Origin: Ottelia alismoides
Lineage: Eukaryota > Streptophyta > Magnoliopsida > Alismatales > Hydrocharitaceae
Reading direction: 5' to 3'
DNA: 64,000 nt
Assembly (NCBI GenBank): GCA_037367405.1
Contig: JAZKJV010005547.1
Coordinates: forward strand, 124,001 to 188,000
The translations under genes were made by a program, and so were the position numbers. Below the pieces are notes generated by a model, which did no database searches, was not told where the DNA came from, and saw nothing but the letters and a program-made list of their open reading frames with translations. Below are positions 45,845-57,670 of this stretch, piece by piece (position 1 is the stretch's first letter; every line of letters starts with the position of its first letter).

Positions 45845-48339
45845 TATTCTGGAGAGGATATTCCTCCGAAAGCACTAAGAAAACTGTTTATGAACATTTG
45901 TAGAATCTTCTTGGTTGGTATGTTCAGAGATCAAGGATAGAGGTCCATGCGACAAGAGCATGCGAGAAATGAGATTCCACAAACATCGATAGATGAGTAG
46001 GTGATACATTTTTTGAGGGGGTGGCGTGGTGCTGGTGAATGCAATCTTCTACAGGTTTCACCTGCACTAAGTAGGCTGTATGTCCTGGCGAGGACATTCC
46101 TCCTAATAGTCCCCTGAACAATTAAGTTCTTCCTTTTTTTATGGGGAGTTCTCTCTTTTAATAGGGGAAGGTGAGAGCTCAACAGATGGGAATAGTAGAT
46201 TCACCCTCCAGGGCACAAATTTTGATGCGTTCCCTTTATTCTTTTCCCTTTCTCTTGTTTCGATTTTTGATGGACTCACAACTGCGTGTTTCATCCTTAT
46301 TGGAGGAATGTGGCTGTAGATGGCAGGATGTTGAGGAGCATACATCTCTAGAATGGTGTAATCTTGTTAGTTCTTTTACCTCATATCATCTTCATTGTGG
46401 CCTCTCTTCACTGGTCCAAGTTTGGGCTGGGGTAGGTGACATGGGAATGGTATGCTATTCAGTTGGTTCACTCTTTGATTTGCATGTTCCCCCTTGGTCA
46501 TCCATAAGTTTTCTTACATCGCAATTTGCATAGTTTTTAGCTTTATGTCTTAGCAAGGCAACTTGGTCTTTGCGAGGACTTGTGAATCCAGACAAGGTTG
46601 TATCTAGTGTGAATTTAGCACAAGAAAGGGGTGGGGGGGTTGAATTGCGAGTAAAAATTTCTACTACACAAACGTTTGCAACCATAAAGAATGCAGATAT
46701 TACAAGCGAAAACCTTATGCCCGAATTTTGAATTATTAGAAATTTCATAGCACCAAGAGAATCTTGAATTATTAGAAAATTTCAGAGCACCAAGAAGGCA
46801 ATAAATGAGAGCACTAAGCGCTAGCGGGGTTTAATCGATTCTCTTGAATCCACAAGGTCGTAATGATTATGAGTTCAGTGAGTAGCCAAGAAGCATCTAG
46901 GATCGGTTTATAAGTAAAGTAGTTGTTTAAATTATCCATGGGTCCTATCTCTTCAAAATAAAATGGCTAGAAACACTAAATAACTCCTCTTGGATTCCGG
47001 TTGACTTGCTTACACAAGTCTACCAATTAGTTGAACATGGCTTTGCATTTCGATATTGGGGTTGACCACGTAGAATAATCTCTATTCAGTTATTGGTCGG
47101 TTCAACTAATTGCTTAGTCAACAATCTTGTTGACCTACTAATGGGGAAATGTGATTTTTTACATTTTATTGAATTACTAAAGTTTCAAAGTAAGTTAAAA
47201 AATAAGATGAATGGTGTCTTTGATTGAAATTCAATTGCTATGTTATATTAATATTATAATCGATCAAATGTATATAAATATATAAGAAATAGAAAAATAT
47301 AGATATCCATATTTAAAATAATAAAAATATTAAAAAATGGATATATTTGATAAGTCATATTGATCACCAGTTATTATTTATTTAGTCCCCCATTTTGTTG
47401 GTGTGTTCGATCATCGATGCATGAATTCAATCGGCTGAAGTAAAAGGTTTCCTTGGGAGATAGGCTTCTTGAATTTCTAAACCATCCAAAGTTACTCCAC
47501 TATTATTCGAACTATATTGAAGATTTACACTTAGAGTTGTTTTCTTGTTCGAGTTTTGGCTTTAATTAGGGTTGATTAAGAAATAAATTAGACTGTTAGG
47601 AGTTCATTAGCTGATTAAAGTAGAAAATAGTCAACATATGAGGATTTTATAGGACAAAGGAAATTCAAGCAGTAGGACAATTGATTTAGGCTTCAATCGA
47701 CTGACGTGAAGATAACATTCATCTAACATACATGATAGGTTTGTTGCTGGGAAGAGTGACTTTTAGTTTGGTTCATGTTAAGTGAAAGTTATTCGATGGT
47801 TTGTAAATGTTGAAGTTATAACATTCAAGGATTAATTTCTATGAACATCTAGTTACTTTATTGGAAGGCAGTTAGATAATCGATGAAATGAGACAATAGG
47901 TTAAAAGCTCTGACAATAAGCAAAAGAGATGAGAGATGAGGTAGCACAGATTTTTAAAGGGGAAGAATGGAGATTAGAAGTGCGAAGATGTAAGAGAAAG
48001 AATGAAACATGCGATAATATGGGGGTTTTGGACATGATTACAAAAGAATGAAAACATGCGATCCTATGGGGTTCGAGGGTAGGATTACATAGTGAATAGC
48101 AAGATGAGGGATGGATCCGTGAGAGAGAGAGAGCGAAGAATCGGCTTTGAGAAGAGGATTGGAGGGTGGTGGGTGGCTTTGAAGCTCGTAGCGCAACGAG
48201 GATGCTCAATGATTTTAGGAGAGAGCTTCTCTTAAAGCATGGTGAGAGGAAGGTTGCGGCTCCGACTGTTGTTCGACTGGATGGGGTGGAGGAGAGCATG
48301 AGGTGGAGAGAGATGAGATCTAGGCTAGGAATAAGCAAT
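45845..48339. other. No recognised gene; repeat-derived sequence
   Basis: I see no conserved domain. An ORF at 46171-46533 has no recognisable motif. Near 46620-46660 a G-rich 'ggggtgggggggttgaatt' phrase resembles LTR boundary sequence of other retroelements. A diverged ~35-bp tandem duplication (GAATTATTAGAAA...AGCACCAAGA) lies at about 46729-46797. From 47050 to 47400 there is AT-rich, MITE-like sequence with GTTGAC/GTCAAC motifs, but no clear ends. Confidence 0.4.
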
Positions 48340-48870
48340 AGAAGATTATTACAGAGGAACATAAAACGAGGAAGGTGGAGTAGAAGTAGAGGGCAATCCT
48401 AGATCAAGGTAGTGAACACCATATTTTTTCATGTTAGGGTCAATGGAAGTGCAGAGGTAATCTTACACACTCTCTCTATGTGTGAGGAATGAGTCTATGG
48501 TGTGCAGAATGTTTGATTTATGGTGTATAACTTTTCGGGCCATTGGTGGGCGTGTTCATACGTAGCGATGGTTGGGAAAATAAGTGATCAGGCTGTCACA
48601 AGAACATGCTGATGGTCTGATTCGTGAGTTTGAATTGTAGGAAGTTCGTGTTGTAGTCTTTGACCTGGGTGCAGATGGCTCCCTTGGTTTGGATGGTTTC
48701 CTGACCCTTTTCAAAGAATTTGGTAACGTGTTCAAGGATAATGTCTTGGCTTTATTTGATAAGGTCATGCAATGGAATCGGGGCTTTGAGCAGCTAAACT
48801 GCTCCCTTAATCTCTATTGGCTTTACTTAACAAGTTCAGGCAAGGGATTCATGGTTTTGAGTGGCAGAAC
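48340..48870 (+). pseudogene. L1-A remnant, part 1 (N-terminal RT)
   Basis: Decayed L1 ORF2 is readable as KVVNTIFFHV (about 48405-48435), then LIREFEL and VFDLGADGSLGLDGF (about 48617-48700). FKEFGNVFKDNV and NRGFEQLN follow, up to about 48800. These align with [13 protein letters not shown] and [15 protein letters not shown] of L1-B. It is cut at 48870 by a copia insertion and continues at 57030. Confidence 0.7.
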
Positions 48871-49173
48871 TGTTAGAAAACATAATGCGGAAGCGTATCA
48901 GAGAAATAAAGAATAAAACTTTAGGAACACCGGGATTTTACGTGGAACCCTACTCCCTAAGGAGCAGGATGAAACCACAGGAGAACGCCTCAAAGGGCTA
49001 ATGTGTCTATTGACTTTCTCATTGGATACAGGAGGTCTAGGGCTTCTTATATAGCATCCACATACTCTCCAAGTCCCACCACTGGTAGATGTGAGACTAA
49101 ACTCTGGATGTAGTTAATGGACCCTGGAGAGATCCATTTACCCATCAATACATATGACGCATATACTCCAACA
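48871..49173 (-). repeat. 3' LTR of copia D (minus strand)
   Basis: It shares most of its sequence with 50331-50632, for example around 'cacgtggaaccctactccc'-type text. Its outer edge abuts AGAAC. Confidence 0.88.
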
Positions 49174-50330
49174 CTCCCCCTCAAGCTGGAGCATGTAATG
49201 CTCAGCTTGGATGAACAAAAAGAAATCTCAACTCACGCTACATGACACCACAAACAATATCAACTCAACGCGCACAAATGTTGGCTGCTGTCGAGGACGT
49301 TGCTTCTTATGCCGTGCATGTGAGGAGGAACAAACGGACTGGAGTGTGAGTCAAACTGAATCTCCTCGTCAGAGAGCATGTGCTATGTACTGCGCTTGTC
49401 AAAGTCACTGCAATTGAAAATGAGTCTCTACTTGGAGAACTCTGGCCCGCCATAACAAATGGACAACTGCTCCATCTCTGAAAGGGCCAAACTGAAAAAG
49501 CCGTGGGGACAATTCTCGTTGGAGTCCACAGTCGCTGGAGAATGGAGTCTGAAAAGTCTCCTCATCGGAGATCTGGGTCTCTCCCATACTGGATCGGAGA
49601 ATTGGATCTCTATTCTGGAGTCCCTATGAAACCACATGCAAACCCTAACTCACATGGCATAGGGAATGTGATCTCTACTCGGGAGTCCCTATGAAACCCA
49701 TGAAGACTCTGACCAAAATAAAAGATGGGGACCACTGAAAAAGTGATGACAAACATGTGCTCATCAAGATGAAGACTGCATACATGTGCGTGTATGAAGC
49801 TGAAGACTCGGAACCAATCCGGCGTCGAGTCTGAATACTTGTAGAGTCCGGAAAATCTGGCTTGCCTCTGACTGGAAAATATGGAATCTGACGAACTGGC
49901 ATGTAGAACTCTGCACCATGCTCCCCCTTTCTCCCATACTTGTCGGAAAACAATGATGTCAACCATGTTGGGAGAAGACAAAGAATGCGGGGAAGACAAG
50001 AAACCACATAACCCTTTTACATTTTTTGGCTTTTCTTCATCATTTTTCAGCTATTTCATTCATCAATTTTTTAAATAGCCTTCACAATTGTTTTTCCTGC
50101 GCACGTTTTTTTTGTACGCACCTTTTCTCAAAATATTTTTTTTTGCAAAATTCGGCTGCCTCTTTCATTTTTTAAGTTGGTCCATCTGGGCCCAAACAAG
50201 AGAATAATTCTCTCTCTCTCTCTCTCTCGACCCTTCACTGTCCCCCTTTTCTTGATATAACGTAATATCAAGCCCTAAAGCCTCAAATACAAGTCTCCCT
50301 CTTTTTTTAAAGCAAGCAGCTCTGATACCA

Positions 50331-50632
50331 TGCTAAAAAATATAGTGCGGAGACATATCAGAGAAATAAAGAACAAAACTTTAGGAACACCAGGATTTTA
50401 CGTGGAACCCTACTCCCTAAGGAGCGGGATGAAACCACAGAAGAACGCCTCAAAGGGCTGATGTGTCTATTGACTTTCTACTAGATACAGGAGGTCTGGG
50501 GCTTCTTATATAGCCTCTACGGACTCTCCAAGTCCCACCACTGGTAGACGTGTGACCAAACTATGGATGTGGTAAATGGACCCTGAAGGGATCCATTTTT
50601 TCATCAATACATATGACGCATATACTCCAGCA
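50331..50632 (-). repeat. 5' LTR of copia D (minus strand)
   Basis: It lies adjacent to the minus-strand primer site at about 50313-50330. Its outer edge abuts AGAAC. Confidence 0.88.
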
Positions 50633-51588
50633 AGAACTGTGTTGGATTTTCTTGTATCCCGCCTGGATACCCGATGAAGGTTGCAGGTGGATCGACCGAA
50701 TGACCTGGATCGTTGCAAACAATAATTTCAAACAACCACAATATCACGTAACACTTTAATCACAATATAGATAAGAAAACCACAAGTGCATAAGTATTTA
50801 ACGTGGAAATCCTCATGGGTAAAAACCACAACATGGGTCTCCCAACTCGGGCTTTCAACCTGACCCAAACATGTCTTACTTCTAAACCGAGTTGCTTACG
50901 CATGAAATCCAACTATATTACAACCTGAATTGATTACGCGGTCAACTCCACCATTTATAACCTGAGTTGTTTATGCGGACAACTCAAAATCGTATACAGG
51001 AATTAATCCCAACAACCTTTGTCAAAGTAAATATGTAATGAATAATAAGAGGCAAAACTAAAACGATCTTATAGAGCGAGGAACATGCTCGTAAGAATCA
51101 ATCGCAGAGAACCGGAGTTGTCGGAATGAAGAACACAACAGAAAAAAGATCTTTGATCTTTCTCTCAAAGTATAGAGTGAAAAGCAGAGGGTAGAGAGCT
51201 TGCTGTTCTTGGTGTGTAGTAGAGTGAGGTATGATGTCCTATTTATAGGTCTCAAGTTTCCATAAACGTTGGCTCTCAAAAGTAGCCATTGTGAGCAAAT
51301 CAAGAATGAAATCAGCTTCAAAAATCTTCCACAAATGGAATATGATCGATCAAGATGCAAAAATGATCGATCATAATCAAATAATCAATCACAGGGATTT
51401 ATGTGATCGATCAGAATCAAGAGATGATCGATTATGGATCAAAATTGACCGATCAAAGATATAGCCATTGTAATTCAAATATTGATTGATCATAAAAGGA
51501 GAGTGCTCGATCAGATGTGATCGATCATGTGTAAATGATCGATCGATCAGCTTGACTCTTTGACCTGAAAATCTAAGTCAAAGGGTTG

Positions 51589-51747
51589 TGTAGAGATAGT
51601 TTCTAGTATTAATAATTGTTTATGTACCTTGTTTCTATTTCTCTCTTTTATTTAGACGTCCATGTAATTTACCCTTAAGGCCTCTCCCTATATAAGAGAG
51701 CCTAGGGTTTTTCTATGAATCATAACGAAGACTCCTTTCTTCTAACA
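51589..51747 (+). repeat. 5' LTR of copia E
   Basis: TGTAGAGAT...TCTAACA with CTATATAAGAGAGCC as TATA-like box at about 51688. It differs from the 3' copy by C/A and G/T at two sites. Confidence 0.96.
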
Positions 51748-51760
51748 TGGTATCAGAGCT
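51748..51760 (+). promoter_or_regulatory. Primer-binding site of copia E
   Basis: TGGTATCAGAGCT directly follows the LTR and matches the initiator tRNA-Met 3' end used by copia elements. Confidence 0.93.
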
Positions 51761-52256
51761 GCCTTAGGGCTCTCCTCCCTTCCCCCACCCGCCGCCCCTC
51801 CTCTCTTCTCTCGTCTAGCCGCTGCCAGCGGCTTCCATCGGCCCCAGCGGCACCCAGCGCCCTTCCCAGCGGCCCCCAGCCGCCCTTCCCAGCGGTACCT
51901 AGCCGCCAGCGGCTCCCAGCCGCTCTCCCCAGCGGCCCCGCCGCCCCTACCAGCGGCACCCAGCCGCCCTAGCGGCATCCGCCTGCCGCCTCCAGCCGCC
52001 CCATCGACCCCTAGCAGCCCCAGCGACACCCCCATCTGTCGCCGTAGGGCTTCCAGTGGCCTCCAGCAGTCCATAGGCGTCGTTCTCGAGGCGATTCAAG
52101 GGCTGTAAGCTTCCTTGGAGGCGTGCCCTAGACCCCTCTTCCTTCGATTTATGGATTTGAGTGCGTAAAAGTCTACACACGTACTCAAATCCGATGCAGT
52201 TGGTGTAGACGTTCATCACAGTGTCTATTCTCCCTTCGTCTTCTTCGAGCAGCAGT
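51761..52256 (+). other. Leader of copia E with CCAGCGGC repeats
   Basis: Between about 51825 and 52080 the leader is GC-rich and repeats 'ccagcggc' / 'cagccgcc' units many times. The first Gag ATG in frame is at 52257. Confidence 0.7.
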
Positions 52257-55200
52257 ATGTCAGAATCGAAAGTCGATTTGCCCTCCACCGACGCATTCAA
52301 AGGTCCTGCGCCAATAGTGAAGATGGACGGGTCTAACTATGAGCTATGGGCTATGCAGTTCATGAGCCTCATGAAATCAAATGGTAAGAAACACATTCTT
52401 ACCGAGGATGAGCCTGCGGAGAAGACAGGGATCTATGCCTCATGGGAGGCCGATGACGCTTACGCAAAAGTATGGTTGTCTGGTACATTGACGATGGAGA
52501 TAGCTAATGATGTCCTCCATCAGCCCACTGCTAAGGCCATGTGGCACATCTTTGCTGCTACGTATTCGCAGGTGCGAAATGAGACAAAGATGTTGCAGCT
52601 TCAACATGACATCTTTACGATGAAGCAGGCCGGCAGACCTCTCCATTCTCTATACACATCCCTGAGAGGGATGTTCGAGAACCTATACAGTACCATTCCT
52701 CTGACTGCTACTCTGGAGCAGCAAAAGACGTTCCGGAACGCCACCATGGTGGGCGTTCTACTTGCTGCTCTCGACCCTGAGTATGATGCTGCACGGTCAC
52801 AGATTTTAGCAGATGCAGTCATTCCTCCGGTGGAGGATGTCTACAGAAGGCTCAATCGCATTCCAGTTTCCTCCAGCTCTTCTACTCCACCCCCATCTGC
52901 GATGGCAGCTTCGCGTGGGAGAGGTGGACCGTCTTCTGGGCGTGGTCGTGGACGTGGCCGTGGACCTCAAGGAAGAGGCGGTCGCTTCAGTCAGTTGTGC
53001 TCGTATTGTCACAGAACTGGACACTCGGAGGAGACATGCTACTCAAAGCATGGGTTCCCAGCATCGGCACGGGTTGCAGAGCATTCACAGTCTCCATTAC
53101 CGTCTACTGCAGATCATAGATTTGACGAACTTGTGGCCCGTCTTCGTGATATTATGCCACATTCTTCTGGTGATTCATCTGGTGGCTCTTCAGATATTGC
53201 TGCCACAACCTCTGCCAGTGCATCCGCCGCAGCCAGTTCCTCAAGTAGATCATCAGCCCTCATACCTTCACATGATATATCTGACTGGGTTATAGATTCC
53301 GGAGCCACACATCATCTGTGTCGAGATAGAGGAAGAATACAGGCCTACAGGGATATTCCTCCCGGTCGCTCAGTACAGATAGCAGATGGTTCCCACTCAC
53401 CCCTTGTTGGCCAGGGGGAGGTTTTCTTATCCTCCACTATGCAGCTACAGAATGTTTTACATGCCCCTGAGTTCTCACTGAATTTGCTGTCTATTAGTCA
53501 GATTACAAAGGATTTGAATTGTCGTGCTATATTTGACCCGTCTTCTCTCATTTTTCAGGACATACTCACGGGAAAGGTGATTGGCTGTGGCTCTGAGCAG
53601 AACGGTTTATATCGGCTGGTTCGGGAATCCTATGCTGGCGTCTCCTCTCACTCCGCTGGACCAGTCTTACCTTACATTTGGCATCTTCGTTTTGGTCACC
53701 TTCCGCTCCAAAAAATGCGCCGTCTTCTGCCCCAGATCTCTCCAAGTTCGTCGTTTCGTTGTGAAACATGTCAGTTAGGAAAGCATCACAGGTCGAGCTT
53801 TCCAGGTCGTCAGAGTCAGAGCAGTAGCTCCCCTTTTGAGTTGTTACATATAGATATATGGGGTCCGAGTCGTGTTCCCGATCACCAGGGGCACATGTTT
53901 TATCTTGTGGTAGTAGATGATTTTTCTCGTGTCTCTTGGGTATTTCTTTTGAAGAATAAGTCTGAAGCAGGAGATGTTATCAAAAATTTGATTAATGAAG
54001 TGCATAATGTTTTCTCTTCGTCAGTCAAATATGTTCGGACTGATAATGCCCTGGAATTTTGTACGCGTTCTCTTTCTCAATTTCTGTCATTGAAGGGTAT
54101 TATTCATCAAACCACCTGTGCATATACATCCCAACAAAATGGTGTGGCGGAAAGAAAGCATCACCATCTCTTGGATATCACTCGTACCCTGTTGATTCAA
54201 AGTTGTGCTCCTATTTCTTTTTGGGGGGATGCTGTCCTTACTGCATGCTATCTGGTCAATAGAATGCCGTCCTCTGTCCTTGGAGAGAAGATACCCATCT
54301 CTCTTATTTTTCCAGACAAGGAGCTATTCTCACTGCCACCACGTGTCTTTGGCGCTATGACGTTTGTCCATCGTCTATCTCCTGGACTTGACAAGCTCTC
54401 TCCAAGAGCAGTCAAGTGCGTCTTTGTTGGTTATTCCAGAACCCAGAAGGGATACCGGTGTTATGATCCTACAACCAACAGGTACTTTGTTAGTGCGGAT
54501 GTCACCTTCTTCGAGTCGGTTATGTATTTCTCGCCAGCTGGGGACAGAATGGTACCATCCACCACCACTGATGATATTTATGTTCCACCACCACCTGCTT
54601 GTCTTTCACCTGAGTCGTCTCCTGTGTCAGTTCCTATGCCAGCACCACCGCCACCACCACCTCCACCTCCACCCATTCCACGGCGAATCATATCACCGTT
54701 TCCTAACCACTATACGCGTCGGTCAGGTCCCGCTCAGACAGCAGATCAGCCAATCACTACGCCTCAGGTATGTTCAGATGATGTTACTACTGATGGGTCA
54801 GGTTCGGTACATATGCAGGATGACTCCTTGCAGGTGGACCCAGATGATGATCTTGATGTTCCGATTGCTATTCGGAAACAGAGACGACAATGTGCATCCT
54901 ATCCATTTGCTTCACAGGTTTCCTTCCACCGACTCACAGGTGATTTCCAGAAGTTTGCCACAGCATGTCTTCCGTGGCCATACCACGGACATACCAGGAA
55001 GCCTTGAAGAGTGAATGCTGGAGATTAGCTATGGAAGAAGAAATGGGAGCCTTGCAGTCCTGTGGCACATGGTCTTTGGTCCCTGCACTTCCTGATGCAT
55101 CCGTTGTGAGCTGCAAATGGGTCTTCACAGTCAAATATCATGCAGATGGCACATTGGATAGGTACAAAGCACGCTTGGTCGCCCGTGGATTTACACAGAC

Positions 55201-56515
55201 ATATGGCGTTGATTACATGGATACATTCTCTCCAGTGGCGAGACACTCGACTCTCTGTATTCTCCTATTTGTTGCAGTGGTTCGTGATTGGAGCATTTCT
55301 CAGCTAGATGTCAAGAATGCATTTCTGTACGGGGATTTACAGGAGGAAGTCTACATGCAGCAGCCACCCGGGTTTACTGCTGAGGAGGAGAAGCATATGG
55401 TCTGTAGACTTCACAAGGCTATATATGGCCTCAAACAGAGTCTACGAGCGTGGTTCCAGAAGCTGTCCAATCTAATTGAGCACCAGGGATTCAAGAGGTC
55501 CAATGCTGATCACTCGTTGTTCGTCCAGAAGTCCTCGGCAGGTACGGTTGTCATAATGGTCTATGTGGATGATATTCTTGTTACAGGAGACGATGTTCAG
55601 GGCATAGCGAGGGCGAAGGCATTCCTAGGTCGTCAGTTTGTTACAAAGGATCTTGGAACCCTAAGATATTTTCTGGGGTTGGAATTTGCAAGGAATGCAC
55701 ATGGTTTGGTGATGACACAACGGAAGTACATTACAGACTTCCTGGTTGAGACGGGTATGGATGGGCGCAAACCATCAAGCATCCCCATGGACCCCAGCAT
55801 GAAGTTATATGATGGTGATACTGATGAAGTGGATAAGAGGAGATATAGAGAGATGGTGGGAAAACTCCTCTACATTACTATAACCCGTCCAGACATTGCC
55901 TTTGCAGTTAGCCGGGTGAGTCAGTTTATGGAGCAGCCCAGACAGGTTCACATAGATGCTATACACATGATACTGAGGTATCTGAAGTCTTCTCCAGGGT
56001 TAGGGCTACTATTCAGAAAGGGTGCAGACTTATCCATCTCAGCGTGTGCAGACGCAGATTATGCAGGATGCCCTAAGGATAGAAAATCAACCTCAGGGTT
56101 TGCAGTTTTTGTTGGAGGCTCTCTGGTTTCTTGGAAAAGCAAGAAACAAACGGTGGTGGCAAGATCCAGTGCGGAATCCGAATACAGGGCAATGGCCCAA
56201 GCCAGCACGGAAATGATGTGGGTTCGCTCCGTATTAGAAGATCTACATGTAGCTGTACCTCTACCTATGAAGCTTCAGTGTGACAATCAGGCAGCATTGT
56301 TCATTGCCAACAATCCAACTTTCCATGAGAGGACCAAGCATATTGAAGTTGACTACCATTACACCAGGGACCTGATCCAGAGAGGATTGATATCCACGGC
56401 CCATGTTAGCTCAGGAGATCAAACTGCCGATGTATTCACCAAGCCATTGCTCAGAGGACCTTTCCAGAGATGTTCATCCAAGCTGAGCATGATCGACATC
56501 TATGCTCCACCTTGA
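52257..56515 (+). pseudogene. gag-pol polyprotein of copia E, one frameshift
   Basis: The Gag frame from ATG 52257 has WAMQFMSLMKSNGKKH and the UBN2-type core, then the CCHC knuckle (CSYCHRTGHSEETC) at 52998-53039. Protease DSGA is at 53295-53306. The GAG-pre-integrase HLRFGH and CETCQLGKHH are near 53680-53790. The integrase Asp-Asp-Glu residues are in HIDIWGPS, VRTDNALEF and NGVAERKH. A proline linker lies at about 54640-54680. The frame shifts by one base near 54966; RT continues in the 54965-56515 frame with DVKNAFLYGDL and YVDD at 55562-55573. RNase H follows ([35 protein letters not shown]). No other stop was seen. Copia polyproteins make the virus-like particle and carry out integration and reverse transcription. 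Confidence 0.93.
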
Positions 56516-56522
56516 GGGGGAG
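56513..56522 (+). promoter_or_regulatory. Polypurine tract of copia E
   Basis: TGAGGGGGAG lies immediately before the 3' LTR and overlaps the pol stop codon. It is the expected plus-strand priming site. Confidence 0.9.
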
Positions 56523-56681
56523 TGTAGAGATAGTTTCTAGTATTAATAATTGTTTATGTACCTTGTTTCTATTTCTCTCTTTTATTTAGAAGTCCATGTA
56601 ATTTACCCTTAAGGCCTCTCCCTATATAAGAGAGCCTAGGGTTTTTCTATGAATCATAACGAATACTCCTTTCTTCTAACA
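56523..56681 (+). repeat. 3' LTR of copia E
   Basis: 159 bp, same ends as the 5' LTR, followed by GGTTG. Confidence 0.96.
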
Positions 56682-57029
56682 GGTTGAAATGCAATATGCA
56701 TGATTTGAGGTCTTTTACATTCTAAGATAATTACAAGAAGCAAAACTCAATAAAAGAAAAGACTTTATCTTCTTCTTGAGCTTGATACCATTCCTTGAGC
56801 TTGAGATGGAGTTCCATATCATTGAAATCCTTTGAACTTCTTATCTTCTTCTTCACTCAAACTTGAGCTCTTCAGCTTGAGCTTCCTGTTCCAGTAACTT
56901 TCCTGCTCTTGACCTAGCAAAGCTTTGTATACAATTTTTGTTATCATCAAAATATGCATGCTTATCTATTAACATTTTCCCGCCTCATGCATGCACTCAT
57001 AAATTGCACCCATAATCTATGTTGCCTAA

Positions 57030-57499
57030 GAGGGATGTGTCCTTAAGGGTCGAGAATTTTAGGATAATCGTGTTGTCTGACACTATTTGTCTCATTGTGG
57101 TAAATTGCTGGCTAATTGGGTTAGAGGAATCTTGGAAACTATAAATTTCCGAAGCTCAGTTTGCTTTTATTCCTGATCGAGACCTAATGGGTAGCATGCA
57201 TGATTATGACAACTGAGACAATTAGTGTTTGAAAGCATTGCAAGGTGAAGGGATTTTTTGAGAAATGTTTTTCTAAGTCAGATGATTGCGTGGATTAGAA
57301 TTTTAGTTGAGTTTCTCTTTATTTCCTTTTGCTTTCTAGAGGCTTTTGCATGTATGAAGGGGTGCATTGCCACCACGTCTTGTTCAGTGCTGGTAAATGG
57401 GCGACTTGAGGGCATTTTTTCCCAATTGTAAAGGGGTCGGACAAGGATTTCTACTTATACCTGTCCTTTTGTTCTTGTGACATATTTCTTATCTATGTC
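57030..57499 (+). pseudogene. L1-A remnant, part 2 (central RT)
   Basis: It is readable as VENFRIIVLSDTICLIV (like [14 protein letters not shown]), then AQFAFIPDRDLMGS, then SVLVNGRL and VGQGFLLIPVLLFL (about 57385-57480). These match consecutive L1 RT blocks of L1-B. It stops where the hAT begins and resumes at 61315. Confidence 0.75.
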
Positions 57500-57514
57500 C
57501 ATGGTTTTAAAAAA

Positions 57515-57670
57515 CGCACCTCGAGGCGCTGAGGCGTACGCCTCGAGGCGGTTTCCGCAAAAAAGCGCCTTGAGGCGCATGAGGCGTTCCTGAAAATATC
57601 AACTTACGCCTCGAATGAACGAGGCGCTCATTGAGGCGTTGAGGCGTCGAGGCGTAGTTGAGGCGCACGC
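57515..57670. repeat. Left subterminal GAGGCG/CGCCTC array of the hAT
   Basis: More than ten copies of GAGGCG or its complement occur in about 155 bp in both orientations. In hAT elements such subterminal repeats are transposase-binding sites (Ac AAACGG is the known parallel). The role here is inferred. Confidence 0.8.

Larger units (their letters stand above)
48871..50632 (-). mobile_element. Copia D: internally deleted LTR retrotransposon on the minus strand
   Basis: Direct LTRs of about 303 bp (48871-49173 and 50331-50632) have a 5-bp duplication AGAAC (48866-48870 and 50633-50637). Read on the minus strand, the primer site TGGTATCAGAGCTGC directly follows the 50331 LTR edge, and a purine tract (CTTGAGGGGGAG) with a few pol C-terminal codons precedes the other LTR. 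The 1,157-bp interior lacks gag and pol, so it could only move with help from a relative. A (TC)n run lies at 50211-50228, and two ~35-bp diverged direct repeats lie at about 49600-49700. Confidence 0.9.
51589..56681 (+). mobile_element. Copia E: young, nearly intact Ty1/copia retrotransposon (5.1 kb)
   Basis: LTRs of 159 bp (51589-51747 and 56523-56681) differ at only two positions. A perfect 5-bp duplication GGTTG (51584-51588 and 56682-56686) flanks it. A tRNA-iMet primer site follows the 5' LTR and a polypurine tract precedes the 3' LTR. The gag-pol frame is interrupted only by one frameshift near 54966. It is the best preserved member of the copia group in this window. Confidence 0.97.
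50638..56949 (-). repeat. Probable solo LTR on the minus strand, split by copia E
   Basis: Read on the minus strand the segment starts TGATGATAACAAA (56949) and ends ...CCAACACA (50638). It has a TATA-like CTATAAATAGG at about 51236-51246 and a 'cacgtta' copia LTR-like phrase near 50800. With copia E (51589-56681) removed it is about 1.2 kb. No internal domains adjoin it. Flanking five bases do not match, so the ends may be slightly off. A cluster of GATCGATC palindromes lies at 51340-51550. Confidence 0.55.

Noticed and set aside
46171..46533. 120-codon ORF with hydrophobic stretches
   Set aside because: No recognised family and it lies in repeat-derived sequence; kept only as part of an unassigned region.
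47050..47400. AT-rich segment with GTTGAC motifs as a second copy of the 9801-10215 MITE
   Set aside because: No matching termini or duplication could be found.
51742..52300. Glycine/arginine-rich ORFs opposite the copia E leader
   Set aside because: Products of the CCAGCGGC repeats; no homology.
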